A stretch of DNA of 64,000 nucleotides from Holacanthus passer. Taxonomy: Eukaryota > Chordata > Actinopteri > Pomacanthidae. The stretch's first letter is position 1; the number at the start of each line of letters is the position of its first letter. This document shows, piece after piece, positions 22,916-35,400 of the stretch. Position numbers and translations under genes: made by a program. The stretch covers positions 754,501 to 818,500 of the forward strand of contig JAFREQ010000121.1 in NCBI GenBank assembly GCA_025331565.1, in the 5' to 3' direction. The notes under the pieces are model-generated. The model did not search any database, had not been told where the DNA came from, and worked only from the letters and a program-made list of their open reading frames with translations.

Positions 22916-25900
22916 AGCAAAAGTTCAGATTTAAACTCCTTTTATTATGCAAAATGTGTGGAAATCTGTTGGATTTCTTTGTGACACTAAAGTATCTTTA
23001 ACGACGAGGCCGCGTTACTTTCCTCCCACTGTCTCCTGTACGCTGCGGAACAGCGCCCTCTTCTTGTTTTGTGCGATACTGTGATCCAGGTCTCAGTTTT
23101 GAATCCAGAGAAGCGGCTGCAGGACAGTCTTTCAGTGTTTTTGTTAGTTAAAATGTCACATGTAGCACCTTTAATTTGATCATTTCTCTTCATGAATGCT
23201 GCTCACTGGATGCATCACATCACTGAGCGCTCTGATGGCCACTAGGTGTCCCTGTAGGTCCAGTTTGCTCTGACAGACGTGGAGCCGAGCGAGCGTCCCG
23301 CCGTCGCTTTAACGAGATAATCGAACAGTCTGAAGAGGCTTTAAACACAATAAAACATCACATGACAACAGGAGTCGTTGTTCAAGTCAATGGCATGAAG
23401 GCGAATGAGCAAATTTAACTTTCATTTGCTTACAAATATCAACTCCAATTTTCTCTTTTAAGTATCAGGCACTTAATTTTAAGTACTTTACATTAATGAG
23501 CAGTGCCGTTCAAGACTGATGCTGAAGTAGTGTGCAAAACACTGGATATAACAAATCTGTTTGAACATGCATAACAAAATGTAAACATTACAATTTTAAC
23601 TTTATCAAAGGAAAAAAGAAATTATACCTAAAGAAACCTTTATAAACTAAAGCTTAAATAACCAAAGAAGAAAAAAAAACTATTCAACTCTCATACTGGT
23701 TTAACATGCTGCTCAACTCTAAACTAGAAGATGTCCCGCCCCCTCTGAATGACACCGCAGGCGTTCAGCCCTCAGCGGCCTGTTGTCTTTAACATACAAA
23801 TTAACATGCAGGAAAACATAAAACAAACAAAGGCAAAATGTTCAGGAGTCAGACTGAGATCAAACTGGTCCAGTGGAGCTGTGGTTCGACCGGGAGGCTC
23901 CCAGCGTGTAACTGGTTGGTACGAAGCGTCGTCCGAAGGCCAAAGTGTTTGTATCTGTGGACGCAGTCGAGGGTGAAAAGCCTGCGGTCGTTCACGGTGC
24001 CGCTCTCGGCCGCTCGCACGCAAAGTGACAGAAGCGTTTCCGTGGAGAATAAAAAAGGAGAGCTTGAAAAGATAAAACCTCGACTACTTTCACACCAGTT
24101 TCAGAAAGTTGGAAACACAAAAAAAATCTGAGGCCCAACAAACATTTTCCCAACTGACCTCCTCTGTACAAGAGGTGTCTGTAAAACTGCTGACGTGAAA
24201 CCTACAACCTGCAAACAAGTTCTTTTTAATCCATGATGCTAATCAAAGATTTTCTAAAACATTTTCTAAAGATATTTTTTAAATATTATGACAAAAGTCT
24301 GTGGACAAGGTGGAGTCAAAGGGAGAAACACTGAGCATGTGCAGTGGACGACACAAGGACCAAGTAAAACGTTGAGTTTCTTGGCTCAAGCAAGATTCAT
24401 CTGAGTGATCGGGCGCCATCTTTGAATCAGTTATTCATATAACTGAGCTGTAGTAACTGTTATTTAGACGGTTGGCAAACGGTCAGATCTGATGGGTTTT
24501 AGCTGAAGCACTTTGACAGTGTCTGACATTTACTCTAAATTTTCTGAAACAAACTCCGACAACTGAGACCAGTTTGTGCTGTGATTGATCCGGTTTGTGG
24601 ACGTGTGAAAGTAGTTTTCTTTTCATTTCTCACAAGAACTTCTGTCACTTTTCTCATGTACGACCGAGCTCGACACATGAACGTCCTCGAGCAGAGAAAG
24701 TCTCCTCATCTGAACAGTTAGAACGTTAAGTTACAGTCGTACAAAAGCAGCCGCATGCTGTCATTCTTCCTCGTTGGTGGAGCACTGTGGGACATTTCCA
24801 CACGGCTCGTTGAAGCCCGGTCTTGACTTTTCACCTCATCGAGTGTCAGTTCACCACAGCTACAAACACTTTTGTCTCCAGTCGAGGTCGTACGAACTCT
24901 TTCCTCTGAAGCGTTCTGAGGCCTTTACTGCTCGAAACACCTCACATCAACATAGAAAAGGTTTACAGACATGAAGCAGAGTGAGACACAAAACATACAT
25001 TTATGCTGTTGTAAGATTATCAGACCTGTTTTCAAATCTCACTGCATCGATGAAAATAGGACTGTTTCCAAGAAATGATCACAAAATGGTGTGACATTTC
25101 TTAAAGGCGAACAGGATCATCTACCAGTGCAGTAAAATAATGACTCACAACATCCTGAAACACTAATGAAAGCTCTGACTTCAGCATGATGATAAACGTT
25201 TAGAAAGGTTACGGAGGTTTGAGTTCTGGTGAAGTTCATGTGCTTTGGTGCATCTGCCCAGCGAAGATCTACTGAGTATAACGTCTCTCTACTCATGCAT
25301 TCATTCACAAACAATTCATATCTGTCTCACATGAAACCAACCGTCAAATAAATCTGAGGAAAACTGCAAATATTTTCAGAACAAGTCAGAGTATCTTTTA
25401 ATTTAGCTCTTTAAAATATTTTCTTAAAACTTTCTGGAGACAAATCTGCTGTGAGGAATTTTCCTCTAAGCTGTTTGAGACTGAAATCAAGATTTTCATG
25501 ACTTGCTGAGATGAAAAGAATTTGCAGCTTTATCAATTAAAAAAACAACAATATGGCAAAGAGCTACATAACTAAGAAGAAACAGCACCAGTTAATTTTG
25601 GTGTCGCAGTTGATTCCACTACTGTAAAATAAGAAAATGTTGGCAAATATAAATATGGAAAAACAAATGAAGCAAACGGGTACAGTAGGTGTGCAAATCT
25701 GAACCAAGAGACGAGTCGAAGGAAAAGGCTGCGATTAAAGGGATACCTTGACATTTCAATGTTTTCAGCTACACATTGTTTCTTGTCAGAATATGGAGTT
25801 TTGTGTTGGCACTTGAGATGAGAAGAGCGGTGGATTAACCGAAGTGGAAAACACCAACATGTTCTTTGGTGAAGTCGAGCGAATCTTAACACACGATCTG

Positions 25901-26019
25901 TATCTGGATCAAACTCGTGGACGCAGCAGAAAAATGAACAGTCAGAAGATAATCAGATCTGAGCCACGTGGAAATGAGACTTCTGTACAGTTTGGCCACA
26001 TTCTTCAAAAGTTTTAAGG

Positions 26020-26480
26020 AGACTGATGCGATGCTAATATCTGCACGCTAAATATGAAGCTACCGCCACGAGACTGTTAGCCTAGCTTAGCATAAAGGCT
26101 GGAAGCGGGGGGAAACGGTTAGCCCGGTCTGTCCACCCACAGCGCCTCTAAAAACCGAAGTGTAAAAACCACAATTTGCAGTTTTTCACGGTTTGTACCG
26201 GACCAGGTCTTTGCTGGTTCCCGGATATCTGGTCCCCAGGAAAAACCAACAAAATGTCCGGCACAAGAAAAACCACCTCTTTTGTTTTTACACTTCAGTT
26301 TTCATAAAAAGTAACAAAGTGTTGAATAGTAGCTTTAGAGATGTTGGAAGGTGTTAGTGTGGACACGTCCAGGCTAGTTGTTTCCCCCCGTTTCCAGTCT
26401 TTATGCTAAGCTAAGCTAACTGGCTGCTAGCTGTAGCTACAGATTTACTGCACAGACAGGAGTGACATCAACCTTCTCAT
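26020..26480. mobile_element. large palindromic (foldback-like) repeat element
   Basis: 41-bp arms at 26076-26116 and 26380-26420 are inverted copies with about three mismatches (both contain GCTTAGCATAAAG and GGGGGGAAAC). Inner sequences also pair: AAAACCGAAGTGTAAAAAC at 26151-26169 against GTTTTTACACTTCAGTTTT at 26284-26302. Pairing weakens but continues outward past the arms. The GTTAGC/CTTAGC words link it to the MITE-like element at 31565-31857. Non-coding. Confidence 0.65.
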
Positions 26481-27730
26481 CTAACTCTGTGTGTATTAAT
26501 CTCCTGATGTAAGAAACGAGCTGAAAGGTGAACAGTCTCCATCTCAGGCTGCACGTCCACCAGCTACACATGAGCCCTTCTTCTGCAAAGGAAAAATAAT
26601 AATATATGGCAGCGAAGAGATCCGATCACAACGAGGTCCGAACAGAGATATTAGTGCTTATTAATACCAGCAGTAAAAACCAAGGAGCCGCATCCAGATA
26701 CAGACGGAAGGTTAAAGAATCATCCTGGTGAGTTAAACAAATCCCATGAAAGAAACCGAACCAGCACAGCGTCGGCCTTTTCATGGGATTTGATGACAGT
26801 AACACCAGATTCATCCTTTAATACCAAGTGGAAATGTGGTTTGAGTGAATGTGTGTCTGTGTTTAGACCAGCTTCTAACCCTGCTGTCTACCCAAATGCA
26901 TGCTGGGAAACAGATAAAGCAGGTGGAACTAAAAAACAAACAAACAAAAAAAAAAAAAACCTGAGGTAGTCTGAATGTTTGGGCTACATGTTCATGTATG
27001 ATCTCTGCACAATTCTTCCTCCGGCGCTGATGTGATTTCTTACTGGCTGAACAATGTTAACAGTGATGAAGGCGAGACAACGGCGCCAACGTGTGGCCAC
27101 AGTGGTCAAAGCAAACAGCAGGGCTGGGTTTTGAACATAATGAGTCATTAATGCGCTGGCATCGACGTCTGGTCAGATCTGGACTCTGTTTGATCAGAGT
27201 TCTTGATTGAAACCTACATTCGACCAGTTTTAACTGTTAATATTCAAACATTTGAAATTTGAGAACTTTGGCTTCTTGTGTTTTGTGGGAAACAAACATT
27301 TAGATTTCTCAAAGTAACAGAGACTCAGGCATCGTTTCCACACGAGTATTTCAAAGACACCCGGCCCGACTGAGGAGTGAAGAAAAACTAAGCAGGTCCA
27401 ACATCAAGGTATCTCTTTAACTGAATGTATCTGAAGCCGGCGATGAAACGGATCGCAGGCCGTTTAAGGCACATATGTGTAAGAAAGGTTTATATAATTT
27501 CAGCTAACGAGCAGGACTATAGAAATGCTTCACTTGATGAGCTATAATGTGAAGACTGAGGAGCTTTTCACTCAGAGCTCCAGATAACATCTAGACACTT
27601 TATCAGAAAATAACTATCTCTCTACAGAAGTAGAGTACAATTTAAAAATGAAACTACCAAACTACAGTACACTCTAGATGCTAATTAATGAAGTCTTGAT
27701 GCATAGCATCACCCATAGATGTCATAATGA

Positions 27731-27736
27731 TTTATT
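27731..27736 (-). other. candidate polyadenylation signal, arid6
   Basis: TTTATT on the plus strand, AATAAA on the transcribed strand, about 500 nt beyond the stop codon. The hexamer alone occurs often by chance in AT-rich DNA. Confidence 0.3.
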
Positions 27737-28233
27737 CTAAGTAATGTGGATCTTATTCAATATTTCACCCTAACATTGAATAGTGGAGTTATTAGTGTTA
27801 TGGAGGGTTATGGCAGTGTTTGTTAAAGAGTCACAGTCTCACTCCTCTGTTTCTTTTTTTACCTTAAAGAGACAGAAATCAACAGTGAAAGGAAGAGAAA
27901 CTGATTTGTGATTGTCATGAGTCTCGGTGTCGTCATCCCTCTGCAAAGTTCAATCAACAACGTGACCGAAAAAAGGAAATAACAGGCGACAAAAATTAGG
28001 AAACAAAGAGAAGTTGTGAGTTCAAATGTTCTCAGTGATGATGAAAGGAAACATCCCTGCTCCGCGTTTTCAGGCTTTAACCCGAGCCGGAACAAGCACG
28101 AAGCATCCGGCGTCCAAAACCAACACCAAGCCCCACAGTGGATACAACTTTCCGGAATCCAAAACTGACTGATCCCGACTGATCTGACAGTTTTCTCATC
28201 ACAAAATGCTAATAACCAACAGAGGGAATGATG

Positions 28234-29472
28234 CTAAAAACAGTGTGTGTCAGTGTTTGAGGGCCCGGCTCTCTTCAGCTCTGCCGGACCAGGACCAGAG
28301 AGGTGGCTGGGATCCGTCTCCTCCTGCTCAGCCTTCTGCAGTTTGTTGCTTCTCTCAGTTTCACATCGCTCTGTTTCAACCACCTCCTCCTCCTTTACTT
28401 CTTTCTTTACTGCTACTCCTCCCTCTCCTTTCTCTGTCTCGGTCCTCTGGGGTTCAGCTCTAGATCCCGGAGGAAGAAATTTCCCAAACCTCGTTCCGTT
28501 CAGATCCTCCTCGAGTTTCACCTGGAACGGTGGCAGCCCGAGCAGGAAGGCCCTGATCCTGCTGGGGGAGCTCAGGTCTGCTGGTTCCTCCTGGTTCTTC
28601 ATCTCCACATCCTGCTCTCCTCCTCCTCCTCCGCTGTCTCCGGAGCTGGACCGGTCACCCGGGCCTAAGTCCTCAGCCTGCTCCGTGCAGCCGGTTCTGG
28701 GTCTCTTGGATGTCGGCTGATCTGTGTTTCCGTTGATCGTGGCCGAACTCGGCTCTGGTCCCTCTGTGCTGGGTCTCTTAGCCGTGAAGCGTTTGCTGAG
28801 GTTGAGAGGCAGCGCCTGCTCGGGGGGAGGGGTGATGGGAGAGCAGGGGGGCTTGGTGCTCAGGTCCTGGGACAGAGCCTCAGACAGTCGGCGGGTGAAG
28901 GTCTGGAACTGAGACGAGCCCAGACGAGTCCTCATCAGCTGGCACACCTGAACGCTGCAGTCCAGGTTCAGAGGCAGGACCCGGAGAGGGGGCAGAGGAG
29001 GCCGGTTCCTGGCGTCCCGGCTGCCTCCTCTCTGGGCCCCCTCGTCCACGTTGCACCCCGAGCAGCGGTTGTGTTGCTGGTGGAGCGGGTGGGGCTGAGG
29101 CTGAAGCTGGTCCCCGCTGGGATGAGGCGTATCCGGGCTTCCGCTTTTGGGCTGGAGGGTGTAGATGGTCGGATGGTGCTGGGTGGGGTCTTGAGGCGTC
29201 AGGGCCGGGCTCTCCAGGCCTCTCTGGAGGCTGATGCGGCTCCTGAAGACGTCCAGGGGACAGACGCCTTTGATGGGGCTGAAGCCGCCCAGAGATCCTC
29301 CGACGAAGTGTCTCGGCAGAGTGGAGAGGAGAACACCAGGAGCAGGAGACACAGACTCCCCTCTGTCCGGCTTCAGCTCCTTCGGTTTGGGCTGGAAGGG
29401 GAGGAAGGGGGCCGACATGGGGGAGAGGTCGGGGGTGAGGGGCATGTTGGGGAGGATGGCCGGCTGGACGGG
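28234..29472 (-). CDS. arid6: arid6 coding exon 12 (C-terminal regulatory region)
   Basis: 1239 nt including the TAG stop, residues 502-913. It is low-complexity, rich in Pro, Ser and Glu. Visible elements: PLDVFRSRISLQRGLESPAL (about 573-592); a helix-prone block 666-703 with VCQLMRTRLGSSQFQTFTRR; QALPLNLSKRF, whose PLNLS (723-727) fits the CtBP-binding motif; a basic SKRPR patch (756-760); LSSPSRIRAFLLGLPPFQVK (801-820) followed by LEEDL, where VKLE fits a SUMO-acceptor consensus; and VKKEVKEE near 856-863. It is probably a repression/co-factor recruitment tail, inferred from motifs only. I did not recognise the conserved C-terminal block of ARID5A/B. Confidence 0.9.
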   Translation of the reverse strand, partial: PVQPAILPNMPLTPDLSPMSAPFLPFQPKPKELKPDRGESVSPAPGVLLSTLPRHFVGGSLGGFSPIKGVCPLDVFRSRISLQRGLESPALTPQDPTQHHPTIYTLQPKSGSPDTPHPSGDQLQPQPHPLHQQHNRCSGCNVDEGAQRGGSRDARNRPPLPPLRVLPLNLDCSVQVCQLMRTRLGSSQFQTFTRRLSEALSQDLSTKPPCSPITPPPEQALPLNLSKRFTAKRPSTEGPEPSSATINGNTDQPTSKRPRTGCTEQAEDLGPGDRSSSGDSGGGGGEQDVEMKNQEEPADLSSPSRIRAFLLGLPPFQVKLEEDLNGTRFGKFLPPGSRAEPQRTETEKGEGGVAVKKEVKEEEVVETERCETERSNKLQKAEQEETDPSHLSGPGPAELKRAGPSNTDTHCF

Positions 29473-32400
29473 CTGCAGGGAGGGAGGGGAGAAGAAAAGG
29501 TCACCCATACTTAGTGCCTGCTCCATCTCACACCTGAATCAGCTGAATCATTTTTATCACACGTGTAACCACATCGCTGATATGAAGACTGAAATATGCA
29601 AATCCTCAGTTCTCTCATGAACCATTTAAAACAATACGCTGCTGGATAGAGCCTGGATCTACTGGTACAAAAGATTCATGTTCTCATGATAAAACAAGTT
29701 CTACCTGTCAACACTCAGGTACAAACTGTAAACATTCTTCAGAAGAATCACTCCACCTCACTATACTTGCAGATAAAATGTGAAAGTGGTACGATGACAA
29801 ACTGATATCGCAGAAGCTTTTAATCATCACAGGCCGCGGGAGATTTCTCCCCTGAGCCAGCAGGGGGAGCCTGAACTAAATAAAGGTTATGTAGTTAAAC
29901 TTTGGTAAATCTAATTGTCGCTGCAGTGCGGTGGAGTCGGAGGTGTTACCCTGTGAGCGCCGCTGGCCGCTGGTCCTCCTCCACCTCTGGCCGGAAGCAG
30001 AGGACTCTGCTGCTCGGACTCGGCCGCTGCCGTCACTTTGGCTTTCGCCTGCTGCTGAGCCAGCAGCTTGGCCTGAGCGATCAGCGTGGCCTTGTTGCGA
30101 GTTCCCGGCGGCCGGCCTCGACCTCTCTTCACCACCACGGAGCCGTTGGGGTTCACGATCTGCTCAGAGGGAAGAGGATCAGAGGTGAGTTCTGTGTCTT
30201 TAAGCCTGTGATGGTTTAATGTTTTGTGGATTTTTTTTTCTTTGCTTCTGTTGTACTTTCTCATATTTTATTCACTGTATTGTTTACATGTTAATTGTTG
30301 CTGGATTCATTTTAATGTAAATTACATTGAGTTTAACTGAGTCATAGTAGTGCAGATTTGTGTCATCTCCAGTCTGACTGAACTGTTGTAGCTTTGGGAT
30401 GTTTATTAACTCATCGCCCTCAAAATTGGCTTAAACATTATAATCATAATTCCAAAAACATGTTGTCTGTCACTGAATGATAAAAAACAAAATGAACTAT
30501 TTGACCCTTTCAGACAACAAATCAGACCATTTGTCTCAGGACATCCTGTCACTCACAGTGCGAGGAGGAGGAGCAGAGGCCGTCATCTTCTTCTCCTTGG
30601 CTTTGGGTCCTGGTTTTCTGCCTCTTGGAAGAGGTTTCCTTCCTCTTATCCCTCTGGGTTTTGGAGGCATGGGGGTTTCTGGGATTTTAAATTCTGCTCC
30701 TCCTGCTCTGAGGTGCTCTTCATAAGGAAGCATCAGCCTGAGACACACACAAACACATCGTTTCAATGCAGAGGATTTTTCACAGTTATATTTTCAGGAT
30801 TTCTGGGGGGTGTCTGCTCCTGTCCGACCTCTCGTAGTGTCGCCTGGTGCAGGTGGCGGCGCTGGTGCTGCCGGGACATCCTCCCAACTCGTTATAAACC
30901 ACTTTCCAGAGACGGTCCAATGTCACCTGTGACACACACACAAACGTGGAGATGATCAGCTTTGAACTGCTGAAATCCTACAGAACAAAAATGTGTGTGT
31001 GTTGGGTCAGAGCGGCACTTTTTATTCAAACATGGAAACACAGTAAAATTGTATGTGTGGTACAGAATATTTCACAGGCCGTGGTCTCCAGCGGGGGGGC
31101 GGGGGGATAATGTCGAGTGGATTTGTGTGTGTGTGTGTTATACGGTGTGTCATTAGAGATGTAACACTATGTTGTATAATACAGTATTGAGTATTGTTCA
31201 GTACAAGGCTCAGTTCAGTACAGAGGCTGAAATGAACGACTGAACAGACCTTGTATTGTCGACAGTGCAGCGCTGAGCTGAAACTGAACGGCCTGTTTCT
31301 GTCCGCCTGTTTTTCATTTATTGTAAAGCTGCTTTTGTTGTGTGTTTATTTACTGTGAACTGCTGAGAAACGACTGACTGTTTGAGACAGAACTGCACTG
31401 TTTCACTCTGAAGAGAAATATTAGTTCATACAGTCGAATGTTACGATTAATCAAAAAAGCCTCCTCATGAATTGAGACCACTGTTAATTTTAATAGTCCT
31501 ATTTGATTTATTCTGCAGCTCCTTCAGATAAATCTGGAGTGTGAGCAGTTCAAGGAAGAGCTCGACATTTTGGGAAACACTCATTTGTTGCTGGTAGAGA
31601 ATCAGATGTCTGTTGAGGAAATGTAAAGGACAGGAAGTTAGCTTAGCTTAGCTTAGCGTAAAGAAAGGAAACAGTTAACCCGGCTCTGTCCAAAGGTCAT
31701 AAAATCCACCTACCAGCACTTCTTAAAACCACTAATGACTAATTAACACTAATTAATTGAATCTGTGCAAATCCTGCAGTGACACACAGACAGAAGAGGG
31801 ATTTCAATCTTCTCAACTCAAAGCAAGAAAACAAATGAGCACATTTCCCAAAATACCAAACGCTTCCTTCTGAATAAAGTTTAAAAGAACTAAACAAACT
31901 GAAGTAAGTTGAAGTGACTCACCTTTTTGTAGCCTCCAAGTCGTTTTACCACAGAGTACATGAGAAAGAGGTCAACTGAGGACAGAGAACGAGACATGTT
32001 CAAACCCAGCGGCCGAGGCAGCGCGACCGGTGGAAACAGACGAGACATGCAAATATGAAACCGAGCAGATAAAAGAACAGACCAGGCTGTAATTCTGAAA
32101 CAAAAAGTTCAGTTTGAATAAACAAATACGTTCTGATAAAACCAATCAGCAAAGTACGTCAGATGTTCAGTATGACTTCATCCTCGAAGAATCCAGATGA
32201 AACAAACTTTTTTGATAAGTTATATAAGTTTTTATATTTCCAGCTCTATAACGTGGGTTAAGCTGTAATTCTGATAAACAAGATGAGAACAGATGAAATG
32301 TTAATGATCCTCGGGGACAAACACATCAGCAGCTCACATCATGATCACAGCTGCCAAATGTTCACATATTTAACATTCTGGCTGCTCCACCTTTAAAAAC

Positions 32401-35400
32401 TACTGTTCAGCTTCTCTTGCTCTACATATCAAACAGTAACCAGTCATCACATGTAACACTTTACATTACATCTTTAAAAAGTGCAAACTGTATTCTAAAC
32501 AGTAGATTTCTATATCTTATGAATATAAATAAGTTAATCAATTCAATACTTGAAGGTGGACCCATAAAAACAGGCTTAAACTTGACTATGATATGTCAGA
32601 GTTGTGTAAACTACTTTGTTTCTGCTGCCTCCAAGTGGCCAAAAATTCAGATATGGAAGGTGTAAGATAATTTCCTGCAGTTGGTATATTGTGTAACAGC
32701 ACTCGAGAGATAAGATGCGAAGCCTGAACACACAGACACAATGTGACCAAGAAACCAGCTGAGCAGGAGTTTGAGCTGCAGCCGTCTGTATCCTGACAGA
32801 GAGACGTTTTCAAAAGCTGTTGTTTCTAGTATCTGATCTTTAATATGATTATTATTGGCAGTTGTATTTTGTTAATTTGTCATCTTGTGATATATATATA
32901 GTGTTTTCTGTTTTCAGTTGTCGCTCTGTAACTGATCGTTGTCGCTGCTTCTTTTGGCCTCGTGAGAAACATTTTTAATCTCAGTGACGCAATTCTGGTT
33001 CAATGAAGGTAAAATGTCGTCTGAAGGGTCAGAGGACGTGGACGATTGGTCAGATATAGCCAGAGGCATGATGGGAAGGAATCAAACCTATGACCTTCTT
33101 TAATTTCTCCAAAGTCAAGAGCGCTTGATTCGCCTTTTAAAAGAAAGACAGAAAGAAAAAAGACATAAGAGAATGACATAGAAAAAAGAACAGAGGAAAG
33201 AAAAGAGAAATGGAGACAGAAAAGAAACAAAGACAGACCGAAGGAAAAGAGTGACCGGAAAGAGACTCACTCTTCTTGAAGCCGAGGTTGGGGACTTTGT
33301 GGATGGGCGAGCCCTGACGGTCCATGAAGGCGAAGAGCTGATCCAGGAACAGCTGCTCTTCAGGGTGAGGGAGCCAGCTGCCCTCACAGCCGACCTCCAC
33401 GCTGCCCATCACGTTCTCCTGAGAGGGACACGTCAACAGAGGAAGAGATTCATCATATGGCTCGACGGGGACCAGTTGAACCAGTTAACAGAAACAAACA
33501 TAATGGAACCGCTCTGCACTGAAACACTAAATCTAATGAAGCTCATCACATCTGTGTTTGTCAGAGGTTAAGATTCAACCTGGTGGTTTTGAGGCTGATA
33601 CATCTGTCATTTTGTCTTGTGCGATTTTATTACATTTGGAAAAACGTCTTGCTGAGCTGTAACGGCACTGATGACACCAATGAAATCTTATTCTTTTTAA
33701 CTGACTTCAGTTTCCACCTTGTGCCTTTTTAGAAGTTGTTCCAACTCTCAGATGTACGTCGCTTTGGATAAAAGCGTCTAAATGAATTGTAGAATAATGC
33801 ATTTCTTTTCCTCGGTCCATCTGTTTGTTTTTTTTTTAAACTCATTGCACAAGACGACCCTCATCTACACTGACTGAATCTGCTGATGACATAGACACAT
33901 AATTAGCAGATTTACGTCTGTTGCTATATCTGGAGCGTTTGTTTGGGCCTCAGAAACCTCAACCTGAGGACGGGTTTGCAGTTGAACCAGTTCAGAGTGG
34001 AGATCAAACTGGTCCTCGACCAGTCAGATCCAGTTTGGTGTTCAACCGAGATCATCAGTTTAAAAGGTTAGAGAGGGACAAACTCCGCTGACCTCCACGA
34101 AGAGATTTTCTCCTTCACTTTCAACACAGAGGCTTCAAAATAAATGAAGCTTAAATCAACACAGAAGATAAAGGACTTTGTGATATTTACATAAACACAC
34201 AAAGAAGCTGAACGTGAACTGACTTTGTATGAAATCCTGTAAAAAAAACCAAAACCTTCATCCATATAGATGTGAGTATTATATAAGAAGAACAAACCTT
34301 CATCCTCTCGATCCAGGACTCTGATTGGCTGGAGTTCGGGGAGTCTTTGCCGTCTCGACCTCTCCTCTTGCGAGGTCGCCCTCGCAGACTGAGAGATGGA
34401 CATCCTGCAGGACAAAAAACACAAACAACATTCATACGATTCAAAGAATGCAAGAAAACAACAGAGCAAGAAACAACCAGAACATTTAATGAAACATTCG
34501 TTCTGTTTGTATTTATGACTTTTAAGCTTCACATTCGAACGTCTTTGATGTGACTCTGTAAAGCAGGAAGGTGACAAACAGCAGTGATTAACATCTGGAG
34601 AGCGACAGGAGGAGTGTGAATATTCATAGAAAACATTGTAAGCTATTTTCATTGAGTTGCCTCTTCGCTAAAGGCTCTGAGTGAGTTCAGTTCCCTCTGT
34701 TAAAGCAGCGGTGCTGTGAGTAGATCTGGGGCTTTTATTTTGAAAGGTAAGAACAGAAGGCGTGATTGTGTAATGGGCTGTGAATGACTGTGCGTGAAGT
34801 GATAAACAGCTGCCATCTTGTTCAGATGACGAAGCCTCAGTGTTATTACATTAATATGGTGCACATGGAGAAGTTCTGTCATTCAGTGTCGTATCCAGGC
34901 GTCTTCCCAGGTTGGTTCAGTATCTGTGAGTTTGTTAGGTCAAAAGACGTCAAAGTCTTAAAACTGGTCTTCATTTGCTTAAAAAGACTCTTTAAATAGA
35001 AGTTACACATAAATGTTGTTCCAGCAGCATTTCAATAACTATCTTCCAATAACTCTCTGTATATGCGTCTTCATCTGGTTACAGTTTGTGCATCAGTCAC
35101 TAGTTTCCCTGAAACACTCACTGAACTGCCAGGAGAAGCCGGCGCTGCTCTCCAGCGTCGGGTGGTTGAAGGTGTCCCTGCAGTACAGCAGCCGGGTGTT
35201 GGGCAGCGCCTTGACGCCCCCCAGGGCCAGCAGGTAGGGGTCCTGCAGCCCCGGCCCCCTCGCGCCCTCCTGGATGCGTCTCTGCAGCGAGCGGAAGCGG
35301 CAGTACTGCGGGTAGCTGAGCACTTTGATGCACTGACGGTCCAACAGGTCGTCTGAGGAGAAAAGACACGAGACTCGTGAACCAAACGTCCTCCTGCGGG

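Larger units (their letters stand above)
21890..28233 (-). other. arid6 3' flank: probable 3' UTR, length uncertain
   Basis: No coding exon was recognised downstream of the stop. Candidate minus-strand polyadenylation hexamers are AATAAA at 27731-27736, about 500 nt after the stop, and another at 21896-21901. The second lies in a sequence that looks like a real 3' end, with repeated AATAA elements followed by T/G-rich DNA. The transcript could therefore have a 3' UTR of about 0.5 kb or up to 6.3 kb. The stretch includes a large palindromic element at 26.0-26.5 kb and a decayed dispersed repeat at 22640-22915. Confidence 0.4.

Noticed and set aside
28247..29514. Several long plus-strand open frames (up to 157 codons) opposite arid6 exon 12
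   Set aside because: They are antisense shadows of the GC-rich coding exon. They lack family resemblance, while the minus strand reads a continuous product with correct splice phases.
29473..29526. Start of arid6 exon 12 at an upstream Met (29526)
   Set aside because: The sequence between is a textbook polypyrimidine tract ending TGCAG. The exon starting at 29472 joins exon 11 in phase 0.
34068..34652. 194-codon minus-strand frame
   Set aside because: It is arid6 exon 6 read through both flanking introns. The AT-hook part is real, the rest is intron.
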